Below, in pieces: positions 1 to 8,472 of a stretch of 64,000 bases of DNA. The notes beneath the pieces are model-generated. The model was not told the DNA's origin. It saw only the letters and a program-made list of their open reading frames with translations, and ran no database searches. The first letter of the stretch is position 1; each line of letters begins with the position of its first letter. The translations under genes and the position numbers were made by a program. The stretch is from Streptomyces zaomyceticus. Its GTDB lineage: Bacteria; Actinomycetota; Actinomycetes; Streptomycetales; Streptomycetaceae. Where the stretch lies: assembly GCF_014656215.1 (NCBI RefSeq), contig NZ_BNBZ01000002.1, positions 1 to 64,000 of the forward strand, read 5' to 3'.

Positions 1-239
1 GGCCGCCCACCGCCCGGCCGCCCGCCCCCCGCCGCCCGCCGCGCGGCGCACGGCGGGTCCGACACCCGGTGTCCGGCAGCCCGGCGGCCCGGCAGCTCGG
101 CGGGTCCGACCTCCGACGCTCGGTGGCCCGACTCCCGACGCCCGACCCCCGCCCCCCGGCTCCAGGTGGCCCCACCCGGGGTTCCGTTCCTGTCCACCTT
201 CCAGGTGAATCCGCCCATCCGGAGCGCCGTCGATGCCGA

Positions 240-1838
240 ATGAGGAGCATGACCCTCTCCGACCCATCCCGCGAGGCGACCCGCACGGACCGGCTCCTGG
301 CCGCCGTCGGCGGTCTGCTCGCCGGATACGTCTCGCTGGCCGTCGCCGACCTCGCCGCCTTCTGGGTGCGGCCCGAGGCCGGCCCCGTGCCCGCCGTCGG
401 CGGAGCCGTCGTCGACCGGACACCGGCCGCTGTCAAGGAGTGGGCGATCCGCACGTTCGGCGAGAGCGACAAGGCCGTCCTCCAGCTCGGCATCCTGGTC
501 CTCCTCGGACTGCTCGCCGTCGGCATCGGACTGCTCGCCCTGCGACACCGCCTGCTCGGCTCGGCGGCGGTCGGTGCCTTCGGCCTCCTCGGGGCCCTGG
601 CCGCCGTCACCCGCCCCGACTCGGACTCCGCCCTCGACGCCGTGCCCTCGCTGGTGGGTGCCGTCGTGGGCGCGGTCCTGCTCTACGGGCTGATCGGCCT
701 CCTCTTCGCCCGGAGGTCCCGGGCCGGTTCGGGGGGCGCACGCGCCGACCGCCGCAACTTCCTGGTCGTGGCCGCGTCCGCCGGCCTGGCCGCGACCGGC
801 GCGGCCGCCGTCGCCAGGGCGGTCGGCAGCCCCGTCGAGGAGAACGCCGTCGCCTCCCGGGCGGCCCTGCGGCTGCCCCGGCCCGCGTCCCCCGCACCGG
901 CCGTACCCGCGGGAGCCCAGCTCCGTGTCCCCGGCATCGGCCCCTTCGTCACCCCCAACCGCGACTTCTACCGGGTCGACACGGCGCTGGTCGTGCCCCG
1001 GGTCGACGCCGGCCGCTGGCGGCTGCGCCTGCACGGCAGCGGGGTGCGCGAGGAGCTCACCCTCACCCTGCGGGACCTCATGGCCCGGCGGACCGTGGAG
1101 CGGGACATCACGCTCGCCTGCGTCTCGAACGAGGTCGGCGGCCCGTACGTCGGCAACGCCCGCTGGCTCGGCGTATCCCTCGCCGACCTCCTCCGCGAGG
1201 CCGGAGTACGCCCGCCCTCCGAGGGCGGCCCCGCCGATCAGCTGGTCGCCCGGTCCGTGGACGGCATGACCATCGGCACCCCCGTCGAACAGGTCATGGA
1301 CGGCCGTGACGCCCTCCTCGCCTTCGGCATGAACGGCGAACCCCTGCCCTTCGCCCACGGTTTCCCGGTCCGCATGGTCGTCCCCGGCCTGTACGGGTAC
1401 GTGTCCGCCTGCAAGTGGATCACCTCGATCGAGCTCACCACCTTCGCCGCCTACGACGCCTACTGGGTCCCGCGCGGCTGGGCCGCCCAGGCGCCCGTGA
1501 AGACCCAGTCCCGCATCGACACCCCCCGTTCCTTCGCCCGCCCGTCCGCCGGCACCGTGATGATCGCCGGGGTCGCCTGGGCCCAGCACCGGGGGATCCG
1601 ACGGGTCGAGGTACGCGTCGACGACGGTCCCTGGCAGCGGGCCGAGCTCGGCGCCGAGGACAGCAGCGACACCTGGAGGCAGTGGCTGTACCCGTGGCCG
1701 GCGACCCCCGGCCGGCACACCCTCACGGTCCGCGCCACCGACGGCACCGGCGCCACCCAGCCGGAGGAGCGCACCGGCACCATGCCGGACGGGGCGCAGG
1801 GATGGCACTCGGTCGTCGTGACGGTCGAAGGGGAGTAG
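240..1838 (+). CDS. Membrane-anchored sulfite-oxidase-type molybdopterin oxidoreductase
   Basis: About 532 aa. The N-terminal third has roughly four hydrophobic segments (about residues 18-40, 80-102, 105-125, 135-158), followed by a twin-arginine-like stretch ADRRNFL and another hydrophobic run. A sulfite oxidase-type molybdopterin domain follows; the family's molybdenum-ligand cysteine is probably Cys294 in LACVSN. The C-terminal part has the Ig-like dimerisation fold typical of the family (VEVRVDDGPW). The enzyme should face outside the membrane and oxidise or reduce an unidentified small substrate. The start is uncertain: ATG at 240 or ATG at 249, the latter preceded almost directly by GAGGAG. 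The open frame extends further upstream through low-complexity GC-rich sequence that I do not think is coding. Confidence 0.85.
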   Translation: MRSMTLSDPSREATRTDRLLAAVGGLLAGYVSLAVADLAAFWVRPEAGPVPAVGGAVVDRTPAAVKEWAIRTFGESDKAVLQLGILVLLGLLAVGIGLLALRHRLLGSAAVGAFGLLGALAAVTRPDSDSALDAVPSLVGAVVGAVLLYGLIGLLFARRSRAGSGGARADRRNFLVVAASAGLAATGAAAVARAVGSPVEENAVASRAALRLPRPASPAPAVPAGAQLRVPGIGPFVTPNRDFYRVDTALVVPRVDAGRWRLRLHGSGVREELTLTLRDLMARRTVERDITLACVSNEVGGPYVGNARWLGVSLADLLREAGVRPPSEGGPADQLVARSVDGMTIGTPVEQVMDGRDALLAFGMNGEPLPFAHGFPVRMVVPGLYGYVSACKWITSIELTTFAAYDAYWVPRGWAAQAPVKTQSRIDTPRSFARPSAGTVMIAGVAWAQHRGIRRVEVRVDDGPWQRAELGAEDSSDTWRQWLYPWPATPGRHTLTVRATDGTGATQPEERTGTMPDGAQGWHSVVVTVEGE

Positions 1839-2078
1839 GGGAGTGGTCGTGACGAGCGAGGGGGTGGCCGCATGGCCGTGACCGGCGAAGGAGGGGCGCC
1901 GAGCGGCCCTGACCTGCGAAGGAGGGAGCCATGTGACCGTGGTGTTCGAACAGGGGCTAGCCGTGGCGTCGTCCGTGCGGCATCGTGACCGTCGGAAAGG
2001 CATCGCCGGATCGGTCCGGGCTCGTAACGAACCGGTGCCGCCCGCCCGTTCACCGCTCTCATGAGGGAGACTGCTCCC
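1839..2078. repeat. Intergenic region with degenerate repeats
   Basis: This 240-base gap has about four imperfect copies of a motif like CGTGACNGGCGAAGGNGGG, near 1819-1835, 1848-1865, 1876-1897 and 1908-1928. The first overlaps the end of the upstream gene. No clear terminator or strong promoter was seen. The last part holds the GAGGGAGA ribosome site (2063-2070) of the next gene. Confidence 0.45.
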
Positions 2079-4229
2079 GTGCGTGGACATCTGCCGGACG
2101 AGAACCCCGGTTTCGTGGGGCGCCGCACGGAACTGAAGCGCGTTTCCGCCGCGTTGGCGGAGCACCGCCTCGTCACCGTGACCGGCGTCGGGGGAGTCGG
2201 GAAGACCCGGCTCGCACTGCGTGCCGCGCACCGCGCCGCCGGTCTGTACCCCGACGGAGCCTGGTGGACCGACCTCGGCCAGCTCGACGGCGAGCGGCTC
2301 CTCGTCGCGCTCGTCGCCGACTCCGTCGACCTCGCCGACCACACCCCCGGCATGGCGGCCACCGGGCTCTGCCGCCGGCTCGCCGACGACCGGCTGCTGC
2401 TCGTCCTCGACTCCTGCGAGCACCTCGCCGAACCCTGTGCCCGGCTCGTCGCCGAACTCCTCGCCGCCGCCCCCGGGCTCACCGTCCTCGCCACCAGCCG
2501 CAGCCCCCTCGGTGTCGAGGGGGAGCGGGTCGTCGCCCTCGACCCGCTGCCGCCGGCCGGCCGGGACGCCCTGGAGCTGCTCCGCAGGGCCGCCGGGGAA
2601 CGGTTCCCCGCCGCCGGGCCCGCCGGGGAGATCTGCGTCCGTCTCGAAGGCATCCCGCTCGCCCTGGAACTGGCCGCCGCACAGATCCGCCTCCAGGGCG
2701 CCGAAGCCGTCCGGGACCAGCTCGGCACCCGGTTCGACGCCCCGCCCTCCGCCCGTTTCGAGCTGCTCGCCCACACCGAGCGGGTGTGGCCGAGCCGCCA
2801 CCAGACCCTGCGCGCCGCCATCGGCTGGAGCCACGAGCTGAGCGCCCCGCTCGAACGCCTCCTCTGGGCCCGGCTCTCCGTCTTCCGTGGCCCCTTCGAC
2901 CTGGCGTCGGCGACCGCCGTCTGCATCGGCGGACCGCTGAACCGGGCCACGCTGCCCGACGCCCTCGACGGGCTCGTCCGCGCCTCCGTGGTCCGCCCGC
3001 CGGACGCGGTCGGCCGGCTCCGGATGCTCGACACGATCCGCGCGTACGGAGCGACCTGGCTGGACCGCACCGGCGAGACCGGCACCGTCGCCGACCGGCA
3101 CGCCGCCCACTTCCGGGGCCTGGCGCGGCGGGCGGAGACCGAGTGGCACGGTGCCCGGCAGCTGCGCTGGTACCGGACCGTCGACGCCCACCACACCGAC
3201 CTGCGCACCGCCCTCGACCGGCTGCTGCGGACCGACCCCGACGGCGCCCTCGACCTCATCGGCTCCGTCGCCTTCGCCTGGTCCTGCCGGGGCCGGCTCC
3301 GCGAGGCCCGCGACGGCCTCGAACAGGCCCTGCTGCTCAGCGGCGCCCGCGGTCGCACCCGCGCCCGTGCCCTGTGGGCGCTCGGCGTCACCCTCGTCCT
3401 CCAGGGCGAGTTCGGTCCCGCCCAGGAGGTCAGCGAGCGCTGCGCCCGGGAGGCCCGGTACACGGAGTACAACGAGCGCGCGGCCGACACCGATCACGCG
3501 CCGGGCCCGGACGGCACCGAGTACGGCGAGGACCGGCATCCGGCCGACGGCCCGGGACATCCCGGCGACCGGGACCGCCCCGGGGACCTGACCCTCGACG
3601 CCGCGGCCCTCGCCGGGCTCCTCGCCCTCACCACCGGCCGGCCGATGGCCGCGTACGTCGTGGTGGGACATGTCCTCGACGCCGCCCGCGGCGGCCCCGC
3701 CGACTCCGCCGCCCGACTCCGCTGCCACCTCGTGAGGGTCTTCGCCCTCACCGGCCTCGGCCGGCTCGCCGAGGCCCGGGACCGGGCGCTCACCCTGCGC
3801 GCCCTCTGCGAGGAGCTCGACGAACACTGGACCCGCACCGCCCTGGAGTACCAGCTCGCCCTGACCGGCCTCCTGGAGGGCGATCCGTCGGCCGCCGCCG
3901 GTCACGCCCGGGCCATGCTCGAAGGCACCCGCGGACTCGGCGCGAGCCTCGGCGTCGCCCTCGGGCTCGACGTCCTCGCCACCGCCCTCGCGGCGGCCGG
4001 TGACGGCGAGCGCGCGGCCGACGTCTCCGGCACCGGGGAGGCGTACTGGCGCTCCACCGGACAGCCCCGGCGCGGACTGCCGGGCCTGCGGGCCCTGCAC
4101 GAGAAGTACACGGACACCGTCCGCGCGAGCATCGGCGAGCCCGCCTACGAGGAGATCTTCGTCCGCGCCCTGACCGGGCTTCCCCAGGACGGCCTGGACC
4201 GGGCGCTGCGGGGCCCCCGGCAGTCCTGA
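2079..4229 (+). CDS. STAND/AfsR-like ATPase without a DNA-binding domain
   Basis: About 716 aa from GTG at 2079, chosen because GAGGGAGA lies 8 bases upstream; an in-frame ATG at 2061 would overlap that site. The N-terminus starts with an NB-ARC-like module: FVGRRTEL, Walker A GVGGVGKTRLA, Walker B LLLVLDSCEH and an ATSRSPL sensor-like motif. The rest is helical and TPR-like, as in the C-terminal half of AfsR/SARP and LuxR-type ATPases. A hydrophilic low-complexity insert rich in D, G, P and H lies at about residues 470-510. Neither the N-terminal SARP (HTH plus BTAD) part nor a C-terminal LuxR helix-turn-helix is present, so direct DNA binding is unlikely. It may act as a signalling ATPase that works through a partner. 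Its place between two molybdenum enzymes suggests a link but does not prove one. Confidence 0.8.
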   Translation: MRGHLPDENPGFVGRRTELKRVSAALAEHRLVTVTGVGGVGKTRLALRAAHRAAGLYPDGAWWTDLGQLDGERLLVALVADSVDLADHTPGMAATGLCRRLADDRLLLVLDSCEHLAEPCARLVAELLAAAPGLTVLATSRSPLGVEGERVVALDPLPPAGRDALELLRRAAGERFPAAGPAGEICVRLEGIPLALELAAAQIRLQGAEAVRDQLGTRFDAPPSARFELLAHTERVWPSRHQTLRAAIGWSHELSAPLERLLWARLSVFRGPFDLASATAVCIGGPLNRATLPDALDGLVRASVVRPPDAVGRLRMLDTIRAYGATWLDRTGETGTVADRHAAHFRGLARRAETEWHGARQLRWYRTVDAHHTDLRTALDRLLRTDPDGALDLIGSVAFAWSCRGRLREARDGLEQALLLSGARGRTRARALWALGVTLVLQGEFGPAQEVSERCAREARYTEYNERAADTDHAPGPDGTEYGEDRHPADGPGHPGDRDRPGDLTLDAAALAGLLALTTGRPMAAYVVVGHVLDAARGGPADSAARLRCHLVRVFALTGLGRLAEARDRALTLRALCEELDEHWTRTALEYQLALTGLLEGDPSAAAGHARAMLEGTRGLGASLGVALGLDVLATALAAAGDGERAADVSGTGEAYWRSTGQPRRGLPGLRALHEKYTDTVRASIGEPAYEEIFVRALTGLPQDGLDRALRGPRQS

Positions 4230-4283
4230 GCGCCCCTCCCGCGCCGACGTGCCCCGTCCCCGGGGGCGGCGCACCATGAGGGA

Positions 4284-5432
4284 ATGGACGGATCCCTGGG
4301 CGGGCTGGGCGACATCAGCGCACCGGGACGCGTGGCCGGCCCCGACGAGGGCATCACGACGCAGGAGCTGGCCCTCGCCGCCCGCAACCACGGACTTCCC
4401 CTGGAGGCGCTGCGGTACGACGTCACCCCGCCCGGACTCCACTACGTCCTCGTGCACTACGACATCCCCGCGACGGACGCGGACGGCTGGCGGCTCACCG
4501 TCGGCGGCCGGGTGCTCAGGGCCTTCGCCCTCGACCTGGAGGCGCTGCGCGCGCTGCCCGCCGTCACCCGCCGGGTGACCCTGGAGTGCGCGGGGAACGG
4601 CCGGGCCCGGCTGAATCCCCGCCCGGTGAGCCAGCCCTGGCTGGTCGAGGCCGTCGGCACCGCCGACTGGACGGGTGTCCCCCTCTCGCTGCTGCTCGCG
4701 GAGGCGGGGATCGCGGAGGACGCCGTCGAGGCGGTGTTCACGGGCGCCGACCACGGTGTGGAGCGGGGCGTCGAGCAGGACTACCGGCGCAGCCTCCCCC
4801 TCTCGACGGCGGCCGACCCGGCCCGGGACGTCCTCGTCGCGTACGGGATGAACGGGGCGCCCCTGCCCCCGCAGCACGGCAGCCCGCTCCGGCTCGTCGT
4901 CCCCGGTTGGTACGGCATGGCGCACGTGAAGTGGCTCCACGACATCACCCTCACCGCCACCCCGTACACCGGCTTCCAGCAGAGCGTGGCCTACCGCGTA
5001 CGGCAGTCGGCCGAGGACCCGGGGGAGCCGGTCACCCTCATCGCGCCCCGTGCCCTGATGGTGCCGCCGGGATTCCCCGACTTCCTGTCCCGCACCCGCG
5101 TCGTCCGCCCCGGTCCGGTGCCGCTCTCCGGCCGCGCCTGGTCGGGCCACGGGCCGGTCACCCGCGTCGAGGTCAGCGAGGACGGCGGGGCGGCCTGGAC
5201 CGGGGCCGAACTCGTCCCGGACCCCGGTCACCCCTGGGCCTGGACCGCCTGGCACACCACCTGGACGGCGACCCCGGGGCTGCGCCATCTGACGGTGCGG
5301 GCCACCGACGCGGAGGGCAACGTCCAGCCCCTGGCCGAAGCCTGGAACCGGGGCGGCTTCGCGAACAACCTCGTCCAGCGGGTCGAGGTCCTCTGCACCC
5401 CCGACGCGACCGCTGCGCGTGGGGCGGCGTAG
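4284..5432 (+). CDS. Sulfite-oxidase-type molybdopterin oxidoreductase, soluble
   Basis: About 382 aa with no signal peptide or membrane segment, so probably cytoplasmic. The molybdenum cofactor domain spans about residues 35-240; LECAGNGR contains the likely molybdenum ligand Cys102, and VAYGMNG and VVPGWYGM are typical family signatures. The C-terminal third (RAWSGHGPVTRVEVSEDGG) matches the Ig-like dimerisation domain. It starts about 55 bases after the ATPase gene, so the two may be cotranscribed. It is a paralogue of the membrane-anchored enzyme at the window start, without that protein's membrane region. The substrate is not evident. The start is supported by a GAGGGA just upstream, although the spacing is short. 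Confidence 0.87.
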   Translation: MDGSLGGLGDISAPGRVAGPDEGITTQELALAARNHGLPLEALRYDVTPPGLHYVLVHYDIPATDADGWRLTVGGRVLRAFALDLEALRALPAVTRRVTLECAGNGRARLNPRPVSQPWLVEAVGTADWTGVPLSLLLAEAGIAEDAVEAVFTGADHGVERGVEQDYRRSLPLSTAADPARDVLVAYGMNGAPLPPQHGSPLRLVVPGWYGMAHVKWLHDITLTATPYTGFQQSVAYRVRQSAEDPGEPVTLIAPRALMVPPGFPDFLSRTRVVRPGPVPLSGRAWSGHGPVTRVEVSEDGGAAWTGAELVPDPGHPWAWTAWHTTWTATPGLRHLTVRATDAEGNVQPLAEAWNRGGFANNLVQRVEVLCTPDATAARGAA

Positions 5433-5581
5433 TCGACACCCCCCCGCGGGCCCGACGGCGGGGCCGCTGGGGTCGCCGCACCGCCGAGCGGCAGGTCAGG
5501 AGGTACGGGGCAGGGCGACGCGCGCCGGTCCGGGTGCGTAGAGTCGACTGCCGTAGCCCCTGACCTGACGAGGAGACCCCC

Positions 5582-6412
5582 GTGACCGACCCGGCGTCCA
5601 CCGCCCTCCAGCAGCAGATCGCCCGGGACCTCCAGGTGGCCGAGACCTTCGACCCGCGGGCCGAGATCGAGCGCCGCGTGGCCTTCCTCACCGAGCGGCT
5701 CACCTCCACCGGTCTGCGCTCCCTCGTCCTCGGCATCAGCGGCGGCGTCGACTCCACCACCGCCGGACGGCTCTGCCAGCTCGCCGTGGAGCGCGCCCGC
5801 GCCGCCGGTCACGACGCCACCTTCTACGCGATGCGCCTGCCGTACGGTGTCCAGGCCGACGAGAAGGACGCGCAGACGGCCCTCGCCTTCATCCGCGCCG
5901 ACTCCGTCCTCACCGTGGACGTCAAGGCCGCGAGCGACGCGGCCCTGGCCGCCGCCCTCGCCGGTGGCACGGCCTTCCGCGACGCCCACCACCAGGACTT
6001 CGTGCAGGGCAACATCAAGGCCCGGCAGCGGATGGTCGCCCAGTACGCGGTCGCCGGAGCCCACGACGGGCTCGTCGTCGGCACCGACCACGCCGCCGAG
6101 GCCGTCTCCGGCTTCTTCACCAAGTTCGGCGACGGAGCCGCCGACGTCGTGCCGCTCACCGGCCTCACCAAGCGGCGCGTCCGCGCGGTCGCCGCCGAGC
6201 TCGGCGCCCCGGCCGAGCTGGTGTGGAAGACCCCGACGGCCGACCTGGAGACCCTGGACCCGGGCAAGCCCGACGAGGACGCCCTCGGCGTCACGTACGA
6301 CGACATCGACGACTTCCTGGAGGGGAAGCCCGTCGACGAGGCCGCTTTCGCCTCGATCGTGCGCCGGTACGAGCTCACCGAGCACAAGCGTCAGCTGCCG
6401 ATCGCGCCCTGA
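5582..6412 (+). CDS. nadE: Ammonia-dependent NAD+ synthetase
   Basis: About 276 aa, the usual length for NadE without a glutaminase domain. It makes NAD+ from deamido-NAD+, ATP and ammonia in the cytoplasm. Visible family features are the PP-loop [11 protein letters not shown] near residue 50, a substrate-binding stretch around [20 protein letters not shown], and the [19 protein letters not shown] and TGLTKRRVR segments. The protein ends in [10 protein letters not shown], the normal NadE C-terminus. GTG at 5582 is the start, with AGGAG at 5571-5575. A possible -10 (TAGAGT, 5539-5544) precedes it. It stands alone rather than in an NAD operon. Confidence 0.96.
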   Translation: MTDPASTALQQQIARDLQVAETFDPRAEIERRVAFLTERLTSTGLRSLVLGISGGVDSTTAGRLCQLAVERARAAGHDATFYAMRLPYGVQADEKDAQTALAFIRADSVLTVDVKAASDAALAAALAGGTAFRDAHHQDFVQGNIKARQRMVAQYAVAGAHDGLVVGTDHAAEAVSGFFTKFGDGAADVVPLTGLTKRRVRAVAAELGAPAELVWKTPTADLETLDPGKPDEDALGVTYDDIDDFLEGKPVDEAAFASIVRRYELTEHKRQLPIAP

Positions 6413-6450
6413 GCGACGCCGCACCGCCCGCCGCACCCGCCCACCCGCAC

Positions 6451-6482
6451 CCGCCCGCCGGCCCGGCCGGAGCGGCGGGCGG
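6451..6482 (+). terminator. Hairpin downstream of nadE
   Basis: Perfect 10-bp stem, CCGCCCGCCG (6451-6460) and CGGCGGGCGG (6473-6482), with a 12-base loop. It lies 38 bases after the nadE stop. There is no U-tract, as is common in streptomycetes. Confidence 0.6.
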
Positions 6483-6542
6483 CGGACAGTCGGCGGATCC
6501 TGGAAGGGGTGCCCAGGACGGGCCCCCGGATAGGAGCACGTC

Positions 6543-6929
6543 ATGTTCGGCGAAACCTCGGCATTCAGCGGCTTCTCGGTCGACGACCTCGACGCCGCCC
6601 GGCGCTTCTACGGGGAGACCCTCGGCCTGAAGGTGGACGAGGAGGGTCAGGACGACATGCGGATGCTCTTCCTCACCCTGGCGGGCGGGACGAGGGTCTT
6701 CGTCTATCCCAAGGACGACCACGCCCCCGCCACCTTCACGATCCTCAATTTCGCGGTCGACGACATCGACCGCGCCGTGGACGAGCTGACGGGGCGCGGA
6801 GTGACCCTGGAGCGGTACGAGGGCTTCGAGGCCGACGACAAGGGAATCGTGCGGGTCGAGGGCGGACCGGCCATCGCCTGGTTCACGGACCCGGCGGGCA
6901 ACGTCCTGTCGGTGCTTCAGGAGCCTTGA
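6543..6929 (+). CDS. VOC (glyoxalase/bleomycin-resistance fold) protein, single domain
   Basis: About 128 aa, one VOC-fold chain made of two beta-alpha-beta-beta-beta units. The signatures GFSVDDLDAARRFYGETLGL at the start and AWFTDPAGNVLSVLQ at the end are typical of the superfamily, which covers glyoxalase I, antibiotic-binding proteins and extradiol dioxygenases. Metal ligands and substrate cannot be assigned from sequence alone. ATG at 6543 has AGGAG about 7 bases upstream. It has no operon partner. Three further VOC proteins lie in this window, all two-domain. Confidence 0.87.
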   Translation: MFGETSAFSGFSVDDLDAARRFYGETLGLKVDEEGQDDMRMLFLTLAGGTRVFVYPKDDHAPATFTILNFAVDDIDRAVDELTGRGVTLERYEGFEADDKGIVRVEGGPAIAWFTDPAGNVLSVLQEP

Positions 6930-6996
6930 GCCACCACGATCCCGGCCCGCTCGCTCCCGCCGGGGCGCCCACCGCCCCTGTACGGTCCGGCTGACC

Positions 6997-7036
6997 GGCC
7001 TCCCGTTCCCGTACGGGGCCTCCCGTTCCCGTACGG
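6997..7036 (+). repeat. Perfect 20-bp tandem duplication
   Basis: Two identical, directly adjacent 20-bp units (6997-7016 and 7017-7036), each ending CCCGTACGG. A third TGTACGGTCCGG-like element occurs at 6980-6991. The repeat lies in the leader region of the ABC permease operon, 85 bases before the first gene. Confidence 0.9.
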
Positions 7037-7120
7037 TCCGGCCCGCCGCCCCCGCACGCCGTGCGCCCCGAACGGACCGGCCCACGTGCGCGGCAGCGCC
7101 CTACCGCCTCGAATGGGAGG

Positions 7121-7801
7121 GTGATCGCGCCGCCCGACGACTGCCTCGCCCGCAACGAGTGGATCTGCGGCGCCTATCTCTCCACCCGGAGCGAGATCCT
7201 CACCGACGCCGTCGTCCAGCACCTCCAGCTGACCTTCGTCTCCGTCGCCCTCGGCCTGGTGCTCGCGCTGCCCCTCGCGGTGCTCGCCCGCCGCAGGCGC
7301 TGGGCGGCGGGGCCGGTCCTGGGGGTCACCACGCTGCTGTACACGATCCCGTCCCTCGCGATGTTCTCGCTGCTCCTGCCGGTGTACGGGCTCTCCGCCG
7401 CCCTGGTTGTGGCCGGCCTCGTCCTGTACTCGCTGACCCTCCTCGTCCGGAACATCCTCGCCGGGCTCCGTGCCGTCCCGGAGGAGACCCGGCAGGCGGC
7501 GCGCGGCCTCGGCTACGGTCCGCTCCGGCTCCTCCTCGCGGTCGAGCTGCCCCTCGCCCTGCCCGCCGCCATGGCCGGGCTGCGGATCGCCACGGTCTCC
7601 GCGGTCTCCCTCGTCACGATCGGCGCGATCGTCGGCCACGGCGGTCTGGGGAACCTCATCTACTCCGGGATGAACACGTACTTCAAGGCGCAGGTCCTCA
7701 CCGCCTCCGTGCTGTGCGTCCTGATCGCCGCCGCCGCCGACCTGCTCCTGCTCGGCGCCCAGCACCTGCTCACCCCCTGGACCCGGGGGCGGGCCGCGTG
7801 A
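7121..7801 (+). CDS. Betaine/choline/proline-type ABC transporter permease (OpuCB/ProW-like)
   Basis: About 226 aa, an inner-membrane permease of the quaternary-amine uptake family. The DCLARNEWICG N-terminus is typical of actinobacterial members. Several membrane segments follow, and the EAA-type loop appears as EETRQAARGLGYGPLRLLLAVELPLALPA in the C-terminal half. The start is inferred as GTG at 7121 since the next candidates would cut into the conserved N-terminus, but GGGAGG abuts it with no spacer. The gene overlaps the next permease by four bases (GTGA). No ATP-binding subunit is encoded upstream or downstream in the window. Confidence 0.85.
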   Translation: MIAPPDDCLARNEWICGAYLSTRSEILTDAVVQHLQLTFVSVALGLVLALPLAVLARRRRWAAGPVLGVTTLLYTIPSLAMFSLLLPVYGLSAALVVAGLVLYSLTLLVRNILAGLRAVPEETRQAARGLGYGPLRLLLAVELPLALPAAMAGLRIATVSAVSLVTIGAIVGHGGLGNLIYSGMNTYFKAQVLTASVLCVLIAAAADLLLLGAQHLLTPWTRGRAA

Positions 7802-8472
7802 ACGTCCTCGCCGACGCCTGGTCCTGGCTCACCACCGCCGCACACTGGTCCGGCGAGGACGGTGTCTGGAACCGCCTCGGCGAGCACCTCTTCCTCACCG
7901 TCGTCTCCCTGGCCATCAGCTGTGCGATCGCCCTGCCGGTCGCCCTCGTCCTCGGGCACCTCGGCAAGGGCGGCGCGCTCGCCGTGAACCTCTCCAACGC
8001 CGGCCGGGCCGTCCCCACCTTCGCGGTGCTCGTGCTGCTCCTGCTCAGCCCGATCGGTTCGTACGGCGACTGGCCGACGATCGTCGCCCTGGTCCTGTTC
8101 GCCGTGCCGCCCCTGCTGACCAACGCGTACGTGGGGGTGCGGGGCGTCGACGCCGATGTCGTACGGGCCGCCCGCGGCATGGGTATGACGGGCCGGCAGA
8201 CCCTCGCCCGGGTCGAACTGCCCCTCGCGATGCCACTGATCCTCACCGGTGTAAGGATCGCCGCGGTCCAGCTGGTCGCCACCGCGACCGTGGCCGCGCT
8301 CGCCGGCGGCGGCGGGCTCGGCCGGATCATCACCGCCGGGTTCAACCTCGCCTCCACCCCGCAGGTCGTCGCGGGGGCCTGTCTCGTCGCCGTGCTCGCG
8401 CTCCTCGTGGAGGGGGCCTTCGAGGGCGTCCAGCGCCTGGCGAACACCGGGGGGCGGGGGAGCGGCGCGTGA
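7798..8472 (+). CDS. Second betaine/choline/proline-type ABC permease (OpuCD-like)
   Basis: About 224 aa. It is paralogous to the preceding permease, with membrane segments such as FLTVVSLAISCAIALPVALVL and an EAA-type loop DVVRAARGMGMTGRQTLARVELPLAMPL. It starts at GTG 7798 within the stop of the first permease and overlaps the substrate-binding gene by four bases, so the three genes are translationally coupled. Two distinct permeases with one binding protein is the normal OpuC-type layout. The ATPase would have to come from elsewhere in the genome. Confidence 0.87.
   Translation: MNVLADAWSWLTTAAHWSGEDGVWNRLGEHLFLTVVSLAISCAIALPVALVLGHLGKGGALAVNLSNAGRAVPTFAVLVLLLLSPIGSYGDWPTIVALVLFAVPPLLTNAYVGVRGVDADVVRAARGMGMTGRQTLARVELPLAMPLILTGVRIAAVQLVATATVAALAGGGGLGRIITAGFNLASTPQVVAGACLVAVLALLVEGAFEGVQRLANTGGRGSGA

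Noticed and set aside
1..239. Extension of the first gene upstream to position 69
   Set aside because: The extra 57 codons are Pro/Arg/Gly-rich with no signal or ribosome site, and the conserved protein begins at about 240.
5442..5463. Terminator after the second sulfite-oxidase-type gene
   Set aside because: Only a 6-bp stem (CCCCGC/GCGGGG) with a 10-base loop, expected often by chance in this composition.
6941..6964. Terminator after the single-domain VOC gene
   Set aside because: A 6-bp CCCGGC/GCCGGG stem with a 12-base loop is too weak to call.
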